Shown: piece after piece, positions 34,471-43,676 of the stretch | How positions within the stretch are numbered: the first letter of the stretch is position 1 | Layout: each line of letters opens with the position of its first letter | NCBI GenBank assembly: GCA_025360605.1 | Contig: JANYBV010000009.1 | Span: 62,001-126,000 of the forward strand | Source of the DNA: Alphaproteobacteria bacterium | Lineage (GTDB): Bacteria > Pseudomonadota > Alphaproteobacteria > Rickettsiales > SXRF01 | Direction of reading: 5' to 3' | DNA length: 64,000 nucleotides | The notes under the pieces: generated by a model | The model's database searches: none | What the model was told of the DNA's origin: nothing | Seen by the model: only the letters and a program-made list of their open reading frames with translations | Translations under genes and position numbers: made by a program

Positions 34471-36260
34471 AAACAACAAGCGACATGATTTTAACAGCAG
34501 GGCCTTCGATCACAGATCGGGAAATGGCTTATACGCAAGATGCCGCGCTCAATGGCTGGAACCGCCATCACAGCGATTACATTGCGCGCTTCCAGAATAA
34601 AATGAGCCAGTTTATCGGTGTGCCGCATACGATGGCAACGTCGAGCTGTACGGGTGCTATGCATCTGGCGTTGTCTGCCCTTGGCATTAAAGCGGGCGAT
34701 GAGGTGATTGTACCTGAAATCACGTGGGTGGCAACCGCCTCGGCTGTGTGCTACACGGGTGCAAAACCGGTATTTTGCGATGTGGATCCGCAAAGCTGGA
34801 CGGCCACTGCAGACACTATTGCGCGTTGCATCACACCGCGTACCAAGGCCATCATGCCTGTCCATCTGTACGGTCATCCCTGCTTAATGGCGCCAATCAT
34901 GGAGCTGGCGGCAAAGCATAATCTGGTGGTGGTGGAAGATGCGGCACAGTCGGTTGGCGGCGAATATCGCGGTAAAAAAACCGGAAGTTTTGGCGTGTTT
35001 GCCGCCTTCAGTTTTCAGGGCGCTAAAGCGTTAGTAACGGGTGAGGGGGGAATGCTGCTCGCCAATGATGCAGAGCTTTTTGCCCGCGCGCAAATTCTTG
35101 GCGACCATGGCCGTGATTTGCACAAGGCGTTATTCAATAATGAAATCGGCTATAAATATAAAATGTCCAATCTGCAGGCATCGCTCGGCCTTGCCCAGAT
35201 TGAACGTGTGGATGATATTGTAGCGCGCAAGCGCCAGATTTTCGCTTGGTATAAAGAACGCCTCGGCGATATCGAGGAAATTGCCCTTAATGCCGAACTT
35301 CCGGAATGCAAAAATATCTACTGGATGTCTTCTTTGGTGCTTGGAACTAAAATTTCCTTATCGCGCGATGAGGTGATGGCCGAGCTGAAAAAGCGGATGG
35401 TGGATACCCGCCCTATGTTCTACCCGCTTAGCAGCATGCCGATGTTTGAGCAGCAAAAGAATCCTGCTGCGTATCATGCGGGGTTGCGTGGCATCAACCT
35501 GCCAAGCGGCCACGAGCGCACGGAAGAAGAGGTGGATTACATCTGCGCTCACCTGCGTGAAGTATTAGGAAAATCGCTGAAAAATTCTAAAACAGCAGTT
35601 CCGTCTGGTTGGCTGGCGTACCGTGACGAAGTGGCTGCAACGATTAGTGATGCCAAAGAAACGGCAAACCAGAAACGTTACACCTTGCCGCTTATGGATA
35701 AAGGTAAGCAAGTGGGACAGTTGATTCCGTTCACGCAGGCGCATGCGACCGATGATGCCGTCATTCGCTTACTGGCCAAATGGCGCGACCAGTCGCAGGA
35801 TGCGTTCCCGGGCCAGTTCAAGGTCACCTTTGAAGGCACGAAGGGCTGGGCACAACGCCAGCTGATGCAGCTGCCGGACCGCATGCTGTTTCTAATCGTG
35901 GATGATAAACAGAACATGATCGGCCATATCGGCCTGTTCCGTTTTGACTTCAAGAAACGCTTCTGCGAAATCGATAATGTCGTGCGCGGCGAAGATGCTG
36001 GCAAAGGCCTGATGACGCTTGCAACCAATGCGCTGATGCAATGGGGGCGGGATGCCTTGCATGTGAAGGATTTTTATTTGCGGGTCATGTCGAATAACAC
36101 ACGTGCGTTGAATCTGTATGAGCGCACGGGTTTTAGCGAAATATTGCGGGTACCGCTGGTTCTCCTGAAGAACGCCGACGGTTCGCTATCATGGGTCAGT
36201 GCGGGGCATCATGTGTATGAAGCACCGGAACGCTATTTCGTTACGATGAAAAAAATCTGA
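34461..36260 (+). CDS. Fused DegT-type aminotransferase and GNAT acetyltransferase
   Basis: A 599-residue fusion. Residues 1-375 form a sugar aminotransferase of the DegT/DnrJ/EryC1 family with the full catalytic set: Asp160 (VVEDAAQ) and Lys189 in FSFQGAKAL. Residues 425-599 are a GNAT acetyltransferase (LFLIVDDKQNMIGHIGLF, then VVRGEDAGKGLMT as the acetyl-CoA loop, and NTRALNLYERTGF near the end). A short linker joins them. The enzyme would transaminate a keto sugar and then acetylate the new amine, as two separate proteins do in PseC/PseH-type pathways. The order of action is inference. Confidence 0.88.
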   Translation: MGLKTTSDMILTAGPSITDREMAYTQDAALNGWNRHHSDYIARFQNKMSQFIGVPHTMATSSCTGAMHLALSALGIKAGDEVIVPEITWVATASAVCYTGAKPVFCDVDPQSWTATADTIARCITPRTKAIMPVHLYGHPCLMAPIMELAAKHNLVVVEDAAQSVGGEYRGKKTGSFGVFAAFSFQGAKALVTGEGGMLLANDAELFARAQILGDHGRDLHKALFNNEIGYKYKMSNLQASLGLAQIERVDDIVARKRQIFAWYKERLGDIEEIALNAELPECKNIYWMSSLVLGTKISLSRDEVMAELKKRMVDTRPMFYPLSSMPMFEQQKNPAAYHAGLRGINLPSGHERTEEEVDYICAHLREVLGKSLKNSKTAVPSGWLAYRDEVAATISDAKETANQKRYTLPLMDKGKQVGQLIPFTQAHATDDAVIRLLAKWRDQSQDAFPGQFKVTFEGTKGWAQRQLMQLPDRMLFLIVDDKQNMIGHIGLFRFDFKKRFCEIDNVVRGEDAGKGLMTLATNALMQWGRDALHVKDFYLRVMSNNTRALNLYERTGFSEILRVPLVLLKNADGSLSWVSAGHHVYEAPERYFVTMKKI

Positions 36261-36268
36261 AACCAGCG

Positions 36269-37342
36269 CTATAATTTTCGCGTATATAACGTTAGCTGGG
36301 AGCTGCTGAACGCATCCATTTCCTCAGGATTTTTCAGATATTCGCGGTACCATTCTCCCGTAGCATGAATGGTTTCATGCGTGGTGAATTTAGGTTTCCA
36401 GCCAAGCGATTTCCGCGCTTTGTCTGAATTCAGCATAAGAGTTTTTGCTTCGTGAGCGCCGGACGGGGTATCCCGAGTAACCATAACAGGATGTGCCAGC
36501 GCCTGAACGAATAATTCCGTTAACTCACCTGCTGTCATGGCCGCTTCATCCGGTGCAAAATTGAAAGCTTCGGCAAACGCATCGCCTTTTTCACACAATG
36601 CCCGCCCCAGCAGCAGATAGCCGTGCAACACATCCAGCACATGCTGCCATGGCCGGATGCTTTCGGGATGCCGCAGGTGCAGCGGCGTATGCGAGCCTGC
36701 CGCGCGTACGGCATCGGGAATTAAGCGGTGCTGTGCGAAATCGCCACCGCCGATGACGTTACCGGCACGTGCTGTTGCCATGGCAATACCCGCCTGTTGC
36801 AAAAATGAATGGCGGTAGCTGGCCGATACGATTTCAGTGGCAGCCTTGCTGGCGGAGTAAGGGTCGCGTCCACCCAGCGGGTCGTCCTCGCGGAAGCGAG
36901 TGGCGGTTTCATTATTCTCGTAGCATTTATCGGTCGTCACGTTGACGATGGCCTTGATGCCGCTGATATTGCGTGCGCTTTCAAGCAGGTTCAGCGTGCC
37001 GATAATGTTGGTAGAAAATGTATCCATCGGCGTTTCATAAGAGGGAAGCACCAGTGCCTGCGCCGCCAGATGAAAGACCATGTCCGGTTGCGCCTTTGCC
37101 ATAGCGCGCTGTAATGCGGTAGCATCGCGAATGTCGCCGATGGTGGAATCCATCGCTTTATCCAATCCCAGCATTCGGTAAAGGTTTGGAGATGAGGCAT
37201 CCGGCGCAAGCGCATATCCGCTGACAGTGCAACCCATGGATAGCAGCCACTGGCATAGCCATGCACCTTTAAAGCCAGTATGGCCGGTGACGAGTATGCG
37301 TTTACCGCGATAGAATTCTTCGGGTGTTACCATAATTTCCAC
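36269..37342 (-). CDS. rfbG: CDP-glucose 4,6-dehydratase
   Basis: A 357-residue extended SDR. The Rossmann motif is TGHTGFKG; the active site has the YSASK tetrad, and the MVFHLAAQALVLPSYETP and HPESIRPWQHVLD segments are typical of RfbG. It converts CDP-glucose to CDP-4-keto-6-deoxyglucose. It overlaps the start of its partner rfbF by 16 bases. Starts at 37342 or at M4. Confidence 0.93.
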   Translation of the reverse strand: MEIMVTPEEFYRGKRILVTGHTGFKGAWLCQWLLSMGCTVSGYALAPDASSPNLYRMLGLDKAMDSTIGDIRDATALQRAMAKAQPDMVFHLAAQALVLPSYETPMDTFSTNIIGTLNLLESARNISGIKAIVNVTTDKCYENNETATRFREDDPLGGRDPYSASKAATEIVSASYRHSFLQQAGIAMATARAGNVIGGGDFAQHRLIPDAVRAAGSHTPLHLRHPESIRPWQHVLDVLHGYLLLGRALCEKGDAFAEAFNFAPDEAAMTAGELTELFVQALAHPVMVTRDTPSGAHEAKTLMLNSDKARKSLGWKPKFTTHETIHATGEWYREYLKNPEEMDAFSSSQLTLYTRKL

Positions 37343-38097
37343 GGTGCCTTGCCACTATCCCACATGGTTTCTGCTTGGTTTTTGTCACGCAGCGTATCGA
37401 TACAGTGCCAGAAACCGGAATGGCGATACGCCATTAATTCTCCCTGATGCGCCAATGTTGCTAATGGTTGTTTCTCCCAGCTAATGTCGTCTCCTTCGAT
37501 GTAATCAATGACTTTGGGGGAGAGGACAAAAAATCCGGCATTGATGAAGGAGCCGTCACCGATGGGCTTTTCCCTGAATTCCGATACTTTGTCGCCATTC
37601 AGGTCCAGCACGCCAAAGCTTCTGGCGGTCTGGACGGCACTTACCGTTGCCAGCTTGCCATGTTTGCGATGGAACGCGATAGAATCTGCGATGTTGATAT
37701 TGCTCAGGCCGTCACCATAGGTGAGGCAGAAACAATCATCATCTTTGACATAGTCGCGGATGCGGCGTACGCGCCCGCCGGTCATCGATTCCTCGCCGGT
37801 GTCCACCAGCGTCACCCGCCATGGCTCAGCTACGTTGCGGTGGAAGACTACGGAATTATCCGTCATGTCGTAGGTGACGTCCGATTGCAGCATGTAATAA
37901 TGCGCGAAGTAGTGTTTGATTACATGGCCTCTATAACCAAGGCAGATCACAAAATCGTTGATACCAAAATGTGAATATAATTTGATGATGTGCCACAGCA
38001 GCGGCTTGCCGCCGACTTCCACCATGGGTTTTGGTTTCAGGGTGGTTTCTTCGCTCAGGCGTGTGCCTAGCCCCCCTGCCAGAATGACTGCTTTCAT
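37327..38097 (-). CDS. rfbF: Glucose-1-phosphate cytidylyltransferase
   Basis: A 256-residue nucleotidyltransferase: MKAVILAGGLGTRLSEET, KPKPMVEVGGKPLLWHI and YGDGLSNI are diagnostic. It makes CDP-glucose from glucose-1-phosphate and CTP. It lies upstream of rfbG and downstream of the MaoC-like gene, all with overlapping ends, so the three form one operon. Confidence 0.94.
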   Translation of the reverse strand: MKAVILAGGLGTRLSEETTLKPKPMVEVGGKPLLWHIIKLYSHFGINDFVICLGYRGHVIKHYFAHYYMLQSDVTYDMTDNSVVFHRNVAEPWRVTLVDTGEESMTGGRVRRIRDYVKDDDCFCLTYGDGLSNINIADSIAFHRKHGKLATVSAVQTARSFGVLDLNGDKVSEFREKPIGDGSFINAGFFVLSPKVIDYIEGDDISWEKQPLATLAHQGELMAYRHSGFWHCIDTLRDKNQAETMWDSGKAPWKLW

Positions 38098-38570
38098 TGA
38101 GACTCTCCTTTATGACTGTTGAGGCATGGCACAAGAACGGCGGCGTCCATTTCCATGACCAGCGCATCATGCTGATTATAGGTGTCTACCCGATAGGTGA
38201 CTACACCTTTAGTCGGGCTGGATTTCGACAGACGCTTACTGGTAATGGTTATCACAATCCGTAATGTATCCTCCGGATAAACAGGCTGCGGCCATTTTAC
38301 GGATTCCAGTCCCAGTCCGATCAGCCCGCCCGACACTTTCGAGAGCGGACTGCCGATTTTCAGCCGCATGCTGACGGCGGCGGTGTACAGGCCACTGGCG
38401 GCTAGTTTGCCAAATACACTATGCTTGGCGGCTTCCTCGTCGGTGTGAAAATATTGCGGATCAAAGTCGCGGGCGAAAGCGATGGCATGTTCTTTCGTAA
38501 TCAGGTATCCGCCATTGGTAAATTGCTCGCCGATGGCTATATCTTCGAAATAAAGTGCTTTTTCCACCAT
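38094..38570 (-). CDS. MaoC-like dehydratase/hotdog protein
   Basis: The start at 38570 gives a 158-residue protein beginning MVEKALYFEDIAIGEQF; the upstream extension has no support. The hotdog fold shows the MaoC pattern: FARDFDPQYFHTDEEAA, then VFGKLAASGLYTAA with the catalytic Asp/His area. MaoC-like proteins hydrate enoyl-CoAs. Here it sits at the head of the rfbF-rfbG operon, which is unusual, and it may act on a sugar-linked or acyl substrate. The role is unclear. Confidence 0.85.
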   Translation of the reverse strand: MVEKALYFEDIAIGEQFTNGGYLITKEHAIAFARDFDPQYFHTDEEAAKHSVFGKLAASGLYTAAVSMRLKIGSPLSKVSGGLIGLGLESVKWPQPVYPEDTLRIVITITSKRLSKSSPTKGVVTYRVDTYNQHDALVMEMDAAVLVPCLNSHKGESQ

Positions 38571-38637
38571 TTTTCTTTCTTTATATAATAGGTTGCGTGG
38601 TGTACACCATAAGTAACGCAACAAAAATGTACTTCAG

Positions 38638-39558
38638 ATGAGCGAAGCCGACAACCAAAAGAGCAACCCACCGGTCAAAACACCCGCATGGGATACGTTG
38701 CTGGTGAATATCAACGTTGCCACCATGGCCGATGCCCAGAGTTATGGTATTATTGAAAACGGCGCGATTGGCATGAAGGCAGGGCGCATTATCGGCTTGG
38801 GCGCGATGAACGAGTTGCCGGACATCCCTGATAAGCTTGCGGTTGATGTCATTGATTGTGGCAATATCTGGGCAACGCCAGGGTTGATTGATTGCTATAG
38901 CCATGTAGTCAGCGTGACCGCCACCACGAATGAACAATCGCTGGCACTCAGTATCCGCTGGCTGGCGGCTTTGCTGAAAGAAGGTGTAACCACGGTTGCC
39001 AGTCTGGTGACTGCGGATTTAACGACAGACGAGAAGGTCGCCATCGCTCAGCTTGCCCGCCGTCTCGAGGATAATTATCCCCTGTATGTATATACGGATA
39101 TTCTCGATACCCAGCTTCTGTTGCTACCGGATGCTGCCGAGAAAGAAATCAAGGAAATGGTGGCGGCTAAAAAGGTTGGCGTGTTGCTGCCCGCCCGCTA
39201 TTACACAAATAAAGCATTGGCCTTACCTCCGTTGGCATTGCTGCGCGAACATAAAGCGGCCTTTGCCATCGCCAGCGACTGCGATCCGCTATCATCCCCG
39301 CCCAGCAGCCTGCTACCGTTATTAAACATGGCGTGCCAATTATTGGGGCTTACGGCTGTTGAAGCGTTGCATGGCCTGACGAGTCTGGCGGCGCGGGCCA
39401 TCGGTATTGCTGATGATATAGGCACTATTTCCTACGGCAAGGTAGCCGACATCGCGCTGTGGGATATTGACCATCCGGCGGATTTATCCTCGCATCTGGG
39501 GGGCAATCCATGCCTTGGGGTGTTTAAAGCCGGTACGCTCTATAAGGTAAAAGACTAG
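38638..39558 (+). CDS. Shortened imidazolonepropionase-like amidohydrolase, probably not metal-active
   Basis: A 306-residue protein resembling HutI at both ends: PGLIDCYSHV at residues 81-90, KEGVTTV, and in the C-terminal half AIASDCDPLSSPPSSLLPLLNMAC and YGKVADIALWDIDHPADLSSHLG. HutI proteins are about 400 residues. Here a central block of roughly 70-100 residues that carries further metal ligands is missing, and the H-x-H motif reads Tyr87-Ser-His89. Asp214 remains. It may be a non-catalytic or altered member. It sits divergent from the MaoC-rfbF-rfbG operon, with no other histidine-degradation gene nearby. Confidence 0.7.
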   Translation: MSEADNQKSNPPVKTPAWDTLLVNINVATMADAQSYGIIENGAIGMKAGRIIGLGAMNELPDIPDKLAVDVIDCGNIWATPGLIDCYSHVVSVTATTNEQSLALSIRWLAALLKEGVTTVASLVTADLTTDEKVAIAQLARRLEDNYPLYVYTDILDTQLLLLPDAAEKEIKEMVAAKKVGVLLPARYYTNKALALPPLALLREHKAAFAIASDCDPLSSPPSSLLPLLNMACQLLGLTAVEALHGLTSLAARAIGIADDIGTISYGKVADIALWDIDHPADLSSHLGGNPCLGVFKAGTLYKVKD

Positions 39559-41312
39559 GCCGCTTTCTGGCGGGTGGCGGCGTTGACGCAGTTTTCAAGC
39601 CACAACTGGCTCATCAGAATGGTGCGTAAGGAGCGTGTATGGTTATGCGTTCCGGCGACATGTTCGTCCAGCATAGCCAGTGCCGCCACTTTGTTCACAT
39701 AGGCATTGTCGATGCGCGAAAATGCCTCGCGCGTCCACTCACGTAACGTAGTTTTCATCCATTCGCCGATGGGCAGGGTAGGCATGGTTTTTTTCTTGAA
39801 AATAAGGTCATGCGACAGTTTGGTGGCGGCGTAGTTTTTTAGGTAATATTTGGTGATACCCTGCTGGAATTTTTGTTCGGCGGGCAGGCGGATAAATAAT
39901 TCGCTGACGCGGTGGTCCATCATCGGGGAGCGGTTTTCCGTCGACCAGAGCGCACCCATGCGCTCGCCCTTGAGCAGGTTGTTACCGGGTAGAAGATAGA
40001 CGCATTCATAGGCCGCCATTTGCTCAACGGGCGCAAGATGTTTCCACGGTTCCAGCATTTCAGCGAAACGCTGTGCGGGTGTTGGCGTGCTGCGCTCAAA
40101 ATCAGGATTTAACACGCGGGCGCGGGTGGCATTATCCATGTAGCATATAGCGTCCAGATATTCGGCAAGCGACACTTCTTTCTGGGCATGGCGGTGGATG
40201 AACTGACCGCCCATGGCCTCATCGGGGCCATCGCCGGTAAACATCACTACCCTGTTTTGCTCGTTGGCACGTTTTGCCAGCAAATAGAACAGGAAAAAAG
40301 AAAAATCCCCATGTGGCTGTTCCGCATGATAGACGACTTTATTGGCGATCTCGGGAATCATATCGGGGGTGATGCGGGCTTCCTGCAAATCAATGTCCAG
40401 TAGCTTTGCCACTTCTTCTGAATAACCGAATTCTGAAAAATCCTGATTGGGAAAATTGAGGCCAAAGGCTTCGAGGCGCGCATGCGGCCATTGTTTTTTC
40501 AAATGATAGGCCACGATAGAGGAATCCACACCTCCGGAAAGATAGAGGCCGCCGTCCACATCGAAGCGCATCTGGATGCGGATGGCTTCATCGGTCAGCG
40601 CTTCGAATTCTTCGAATGAGGGAGTGCGTTTTTCAGCAGAAAAAGGCCATTTCCAGTAGGATTTTTTGACGGGCTTCTTATCGCCCTCGAACAGTAAATA
40701 GCATCCGGGTTCAAGATGGGTGATGCCTTTAAAACAGGTTTGCGGCGGCGGGCAATAGTTGAATGCGAATACATCCTTCAGTCCGGAAGCATTCACCTCA
40801 CGCGGCATATCGGGAAGACTCAGGATCGCTTTCATTTCACTGGCAAAGGCGATTCCGCCTTTATAATCCGCAATGAAACAAGGTTTGATGCCCTGACGGT
40901 CGCGCACCAATATGCCGCGGTCAAGCTTGGTATCCCAGATGAAAAACGCGAACATGCCAATCAGGCGATCGAGCATTTTTTCGCCTTCTTCGCGCCATAA
41001 ATGGACAAGCACCTCGCTGTCGCTGCGCGATTTGAACTGGTAGCCTTTAGCTTTTAATTCTTCGCGCAGTTCAACGTAATTATAAATTTCACCGTTGAAT
41101 GTGACCCAGACGGTATTGTCCGTATTGGGCATCGGCTGTTTGCCATGTTCATAATCCACCACGGACAGGCGGGCATGCCCCATCACTACGCGGTTACCAA
41201 GGGTTTCAATGCCGTGGCCATCGCGTCCGCGAAACTGGATCTGGTCGATCATGGTTTTGACATGTGCGGCCAGCACTCCGTTTGCGCCTACTACTCCTGC
41301 AATGCCACACAT
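39555..41312 (-). CDS. asnB: Asparagine synthase (glutamine-hydrolysing)
   Basis: A 585-residue AsnB. The N-terminal glutaminase begins MCGIAGVVG with Cys2 as nucleophile; the C-terminal ATP-pyrophosphatase domain has YLSGGVDSS. It makes asparagine from aspartate and glutamine with ATP. In polysaccharide clusters AsnB homologues often amidate sugar acids, so it could modify a surface sugar. It converges on the HutI-like gene with a 4-base overlap. Confidence 0.95.
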   Translation of the reverse strand: MCGIAGVVGANGVLAAHVKTMIDQIQFRGRDGHGIETLGNRVVMGHARLSVVDYEHGKQPMPNTDNTVWVTFNGEIYNYVELREELKAKGYQFKSRSDSEVLVHLWREEGEKMLDRLIGMFAFFIWDTKLDRGILVRDRQGIKPCFIADYKGGIAFASEMKAILSLPDMPREVNASGLKDVFAFNYCPPPQTCFKGITHLEPGCYLLFEGDKKPVKKSYWKWPFSAEKRTPSFEEFEALTDEAIRIQMRFDVDGGLYLSGGVDSSIVAYHLKKQWPHARLEAFGLNFPNQDFSEFGYSEEVAKLLDIDLQEARITPDMIPEIANKVVYHAEQPHGDFSFFLFYLLAKRANEQNRVVMFTGDGPDEAMGGQFIHRHAQKEVSLAEYLDAICYMDNATRARVLNPDFERSTPTPAQRFAEMLEPWKHLAPVEQMAAYECVYLLPGNNLLKGERMGALWSTENRSPMMDHRVSELFIRLPAEQKFQQGITKYYLKNYAATKLSHDLIFKKKTMPTLPIGEWMKTTLREWTREAFSRIDNAYVNKVAALAMLDEHVAGTHNHTRSLRTILMSQLWLENCVNAATRQKAA

Positions 41313-41484
41313 AGTATTAATTTCCTTAAATCACTGTGAATATTTAATAATATTTGCCTGATGCGTCAAGCGTGAATCCCTGCGCAGTCGTAATAATGGC
41401 TGTAGCGAGTGGCGGGTTGTTATGCTAAAACAAGCTATCTCGTTATAACCCTATCCAAACAACGTCCGCCGTGAGTTAATTATC

Positions 41485-42318
41485 ATGATAAAAACCATAC
41501 TTATGACCAATGATCCCGAGATTGCCATGGACGCGCAGGCGGCTGGCGTATCGCGCATCATGGTCGATCTTGAAACCATGGGAAAAAAAGAGCGCCAAGC
41601 TACGCGCAACACTTTCATTAGCACCCACACCAGTCAGGATGTTGCCAAAATTCGTGCCGTGGTCAAAGACTCTGAATTCATGGTGCGCATCAACCCAATG
41701 CATTTCGGTTCGGAAGACGAGATCAACCGTGTAGTGGATGACGGCGCTGATATCATCATGTTGCCGATGATTACGCGCATGGTTCAGCTTGACGATTTCC
41801 TGCACCTGCTGGCGGGGCGTGCCAAGCCTTTGCCGTTGCTGGAAACCGCCTATTCTATGGCGCATATCAGCGACATCGTGTTTGACCAGAGGATTGAAGA
41901 GGTGTTTTTCGGCCTGAACGATTTGCATCTGTCGCTGGGGTTAGATTTCCTGTTTGAGCCACTGGCACTTGGCATCATCGACTGGATGGCCGGTATGACG
42001 GCCGCATGCGGAAAGTCTTTTGGCTTTGGCGGCATGGCGGCCATTGGCCACGGCGAATTACCTGCCGAACGTATTTTAGGCGAGCATATGCGCATGGGTT
42101 CCTCCTGCGTTATTTTATCGTCACGTTTTTGTAAGGATGTAGCCATAGACGAACCCAAGGGGCGGCGTGAGCGCCTGACGCAGGCATTGGCGGCAATTCA
42201 CGGAGCATGGCAGCAGCTTGAAAAACGTACTCCCGAGCAAGTGCAGCAGGATGCAGGGGAAACATTTGCCCGCATTCGCGCGCTGGCCGACCATGTGCGT
42301 GAAAACGGAAAAGTATAA
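41485..42318 (+). CDS. HpcH/HpaI aldolase/citrate lyase family protein
   Basis: A 277-residue TIM-barrel aldolase with IMVDLETMGKK, RINPMHFGSEDEI, IIMLPMITRM and ETAYSMAHI, the order seen in the HpcH/HpaI/CitE superfamily of metal-dependent pyruvate or acetyl-CoA aldolases. Its stop codon overlaps the start of the NeuB-type gene (TAATG), so the two are translated together. The pair may supply or trim a 2-keto sugar acid; the substrate is unknown. Confidence 0.85.
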   Translation: MIKTILMTNDPEIAMDAQAAGVSRIMVDLETMGKKERQATRNTFISTHTSQDVAKIRAVVKDSEFMVRINPMHFGSEDEINRVVDDGADIIMLPMITRMVQLDDFLHLLAGRAKPLPLLETAYSMAHISDIVFDQRIEEVFFGLNDLHLSLGLDFLFEPLALGIIDWMAGMTAACGKSFGFGGMAAIGHGELPAERILGEHMRMGSSCVILSSRFCKDVAIDEPKGRRERLTQALAAIHGAWQQLEKRTPEQVQQDAGETFARIRALADHVRENGKV

Positions 42319-43397
42319 TGAATGAGGTTTACATCATAGCCGAAGCCGGTGTGAACCATGACGGCAGTGAAAAAAAAGCCTTCGAGCTGATTGATATTGC
42401 TGCCGATTGTGGTGCTGATGCGGTCAAATTCCAGTTATTCAGGCCCGAAGCGCTTGTCGCCGGATTGTCCACCCAAGCTGAACACCAGACGCGGAACCTG
42501 AAAAGTTCTCCTAAATCCGAACGCCAGATCATGGAAATGCTGGCACTGTCACCCGACATCATGTCGCATCTGGCACAACATTGCGCCCTGCGTAAAATTG
42601 ACTTTCTGTGTACGGCCTTTGATACGGAAAGTCTGGACTATCTGGTCAGCAATACGCGTATGCCATATATCAAACTTGCCTCCGGCGACATTACCAATGG
42701 CCCATTGCTGGTTGCGGCGGCGCGCACAAGTTTGCCTATTATCCTGTCGACGGGCATGTCGGATATGGAAGAAATTTCTACGGCATTATGCCTGCTGCAT
42801 TTCGGGTATACGCGTTCGTCCGGTCATCCGACCAAGCTGTCGCACCCAACCCCCCTGATGCTAAAATTCCTGCGTGAAAAAGTGGTGCTGATGCACTCAG
42901 TCAGCCATTACCCTGCGCCCGCGCACAGCATTCATTTACTCGCTATGGATACGCTGGCCAACACGTTTGGCTTGCCGGTAGGATTTTCCGATCACAGCCT
43001 TGGGCTTTCGCTGCCGATTGCAGCAGCAGCGCGTGGTGCGGTAGCGATTGAAAAACATTTTACCCATGATGTGAAGGCCAAAGGCTCCGACCACGCGGCA
43101 TCGCTGGGGCCAGACATGTTGAAGGCCATGGTGTTGGGATTGCGTGAGGTGACGCAGGCGATGGGTGGATACGATAAGTTGTGCCAGCCGGAAGAAGCAG
43201 ACAGCCGTGTCAGCCTTCGCCGCAGTCTTGTTGCGGCTTGTCCGATTATTGCAGGGGATGTTTTCAGTGAGCAAAATCTGGCGTGCAAACGTCCGGCAAT
43301 GGGGCTTCCGCCCAATACGCTGTGGGAACTGCTGGGTAAAACGGCAAAGCGCGACTATGATGCCGATGAATGTATTGATGAGCGTGAACTGGATTAA
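42318..43397 (+). CDS. NeuB-family sialic-acid-type synthase
   Basis: A 359-residue protein. The barrel opens with YIIAEAGVNHDGS and GADAVKFQLFRPEAL, continues with FLCTAFDTESLDYL and FSDHSLGLSLPIAAAARGA, and includes EKHFTHD with the catalytic His. The C-terminal part (about residues 295-355) looks like the SAF antifreeze-like domain. Such enzymes condense PEP with an N-acyl hexosamine to make nonulosonates. No neu-type activation gene (CMP-transferase) is visible in the window. Confidence 0.88.
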   Translation: MNEVYIIAEAGVNHDGSEKKAFELIDIAADCGADAVKFQLFRPEALVAGLSTQAEHQTRNLKSSPKSERQIMEMLALSPDIMSHLAQHCALRKIDFLCTAFDTESLDYLVSNTRMPYIKLASGDITNGPLLVAAARTSLPIILSTGMSDMEEISTALCLLHFGYTRSSGHPTKLSHPTPLMLKFLREKVVLMHSVSHYPAPAHSIHLLAMDTLANTFGLPVGFSDHSLGLSLPIAAAARGAVAIEKHFTHDVKAKGSDHAASLGPDMLKAMVLGLREVTQAMGGYDKLCQPEEADSRVSLRRSLVAACPIIAGDVFSEQNLACKRPAMGLPPNTLWELLGKTAKRDYDADECIDERELD

Positions 43398-43408
43398 TTA
43401 GCAAGCGA

Positions 43409-43567
43409 TCAGGTGAGAATATCCACCTTGTGACCAGACGCAGGTTTGCTGCGTTCTGCCGGTTTTGCTTCTTGCTGTTTCGGTTGTTCCGTCTTGGGAG
43501 CGGTTTCCCGCTTGCTCTGGATGACGGGGGGTGGAGGTGTTGCCCCTGTGCCTGATACATTAGCCAT
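43409..43567 (-). CDS. 52-residue Pro-rich small protein
   Basis: An ORF of 52 codons starting at an ATG with AGAGG 5 bases upstream. It has a PPPPV stretch near the N-terminus, many Lys, Glu and Gln, and a conserved-looking end GHKVDILT. It follows the YciA-like gene by about 110 bases on the same strand and converges on the NeuB gene. It is likely intrinsically disordered. I recognise no family. Confidence 0.55.
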   Translation of the reverse strand: MANVSGTGATPPPPVIQSKRETAPKTEQPKQQEAKPAERSKPASGHKVDILT

Positions 43568-43676
43568 AGAACCTCTCGGCGCGATCACTCGCCTAAACTG
43601 TTAAATTGTATTAATTATATCAGGATAGGCGCAGTGCAGCAAGGTTAAAGCCGAAAATAAAATTACATAATCAATA

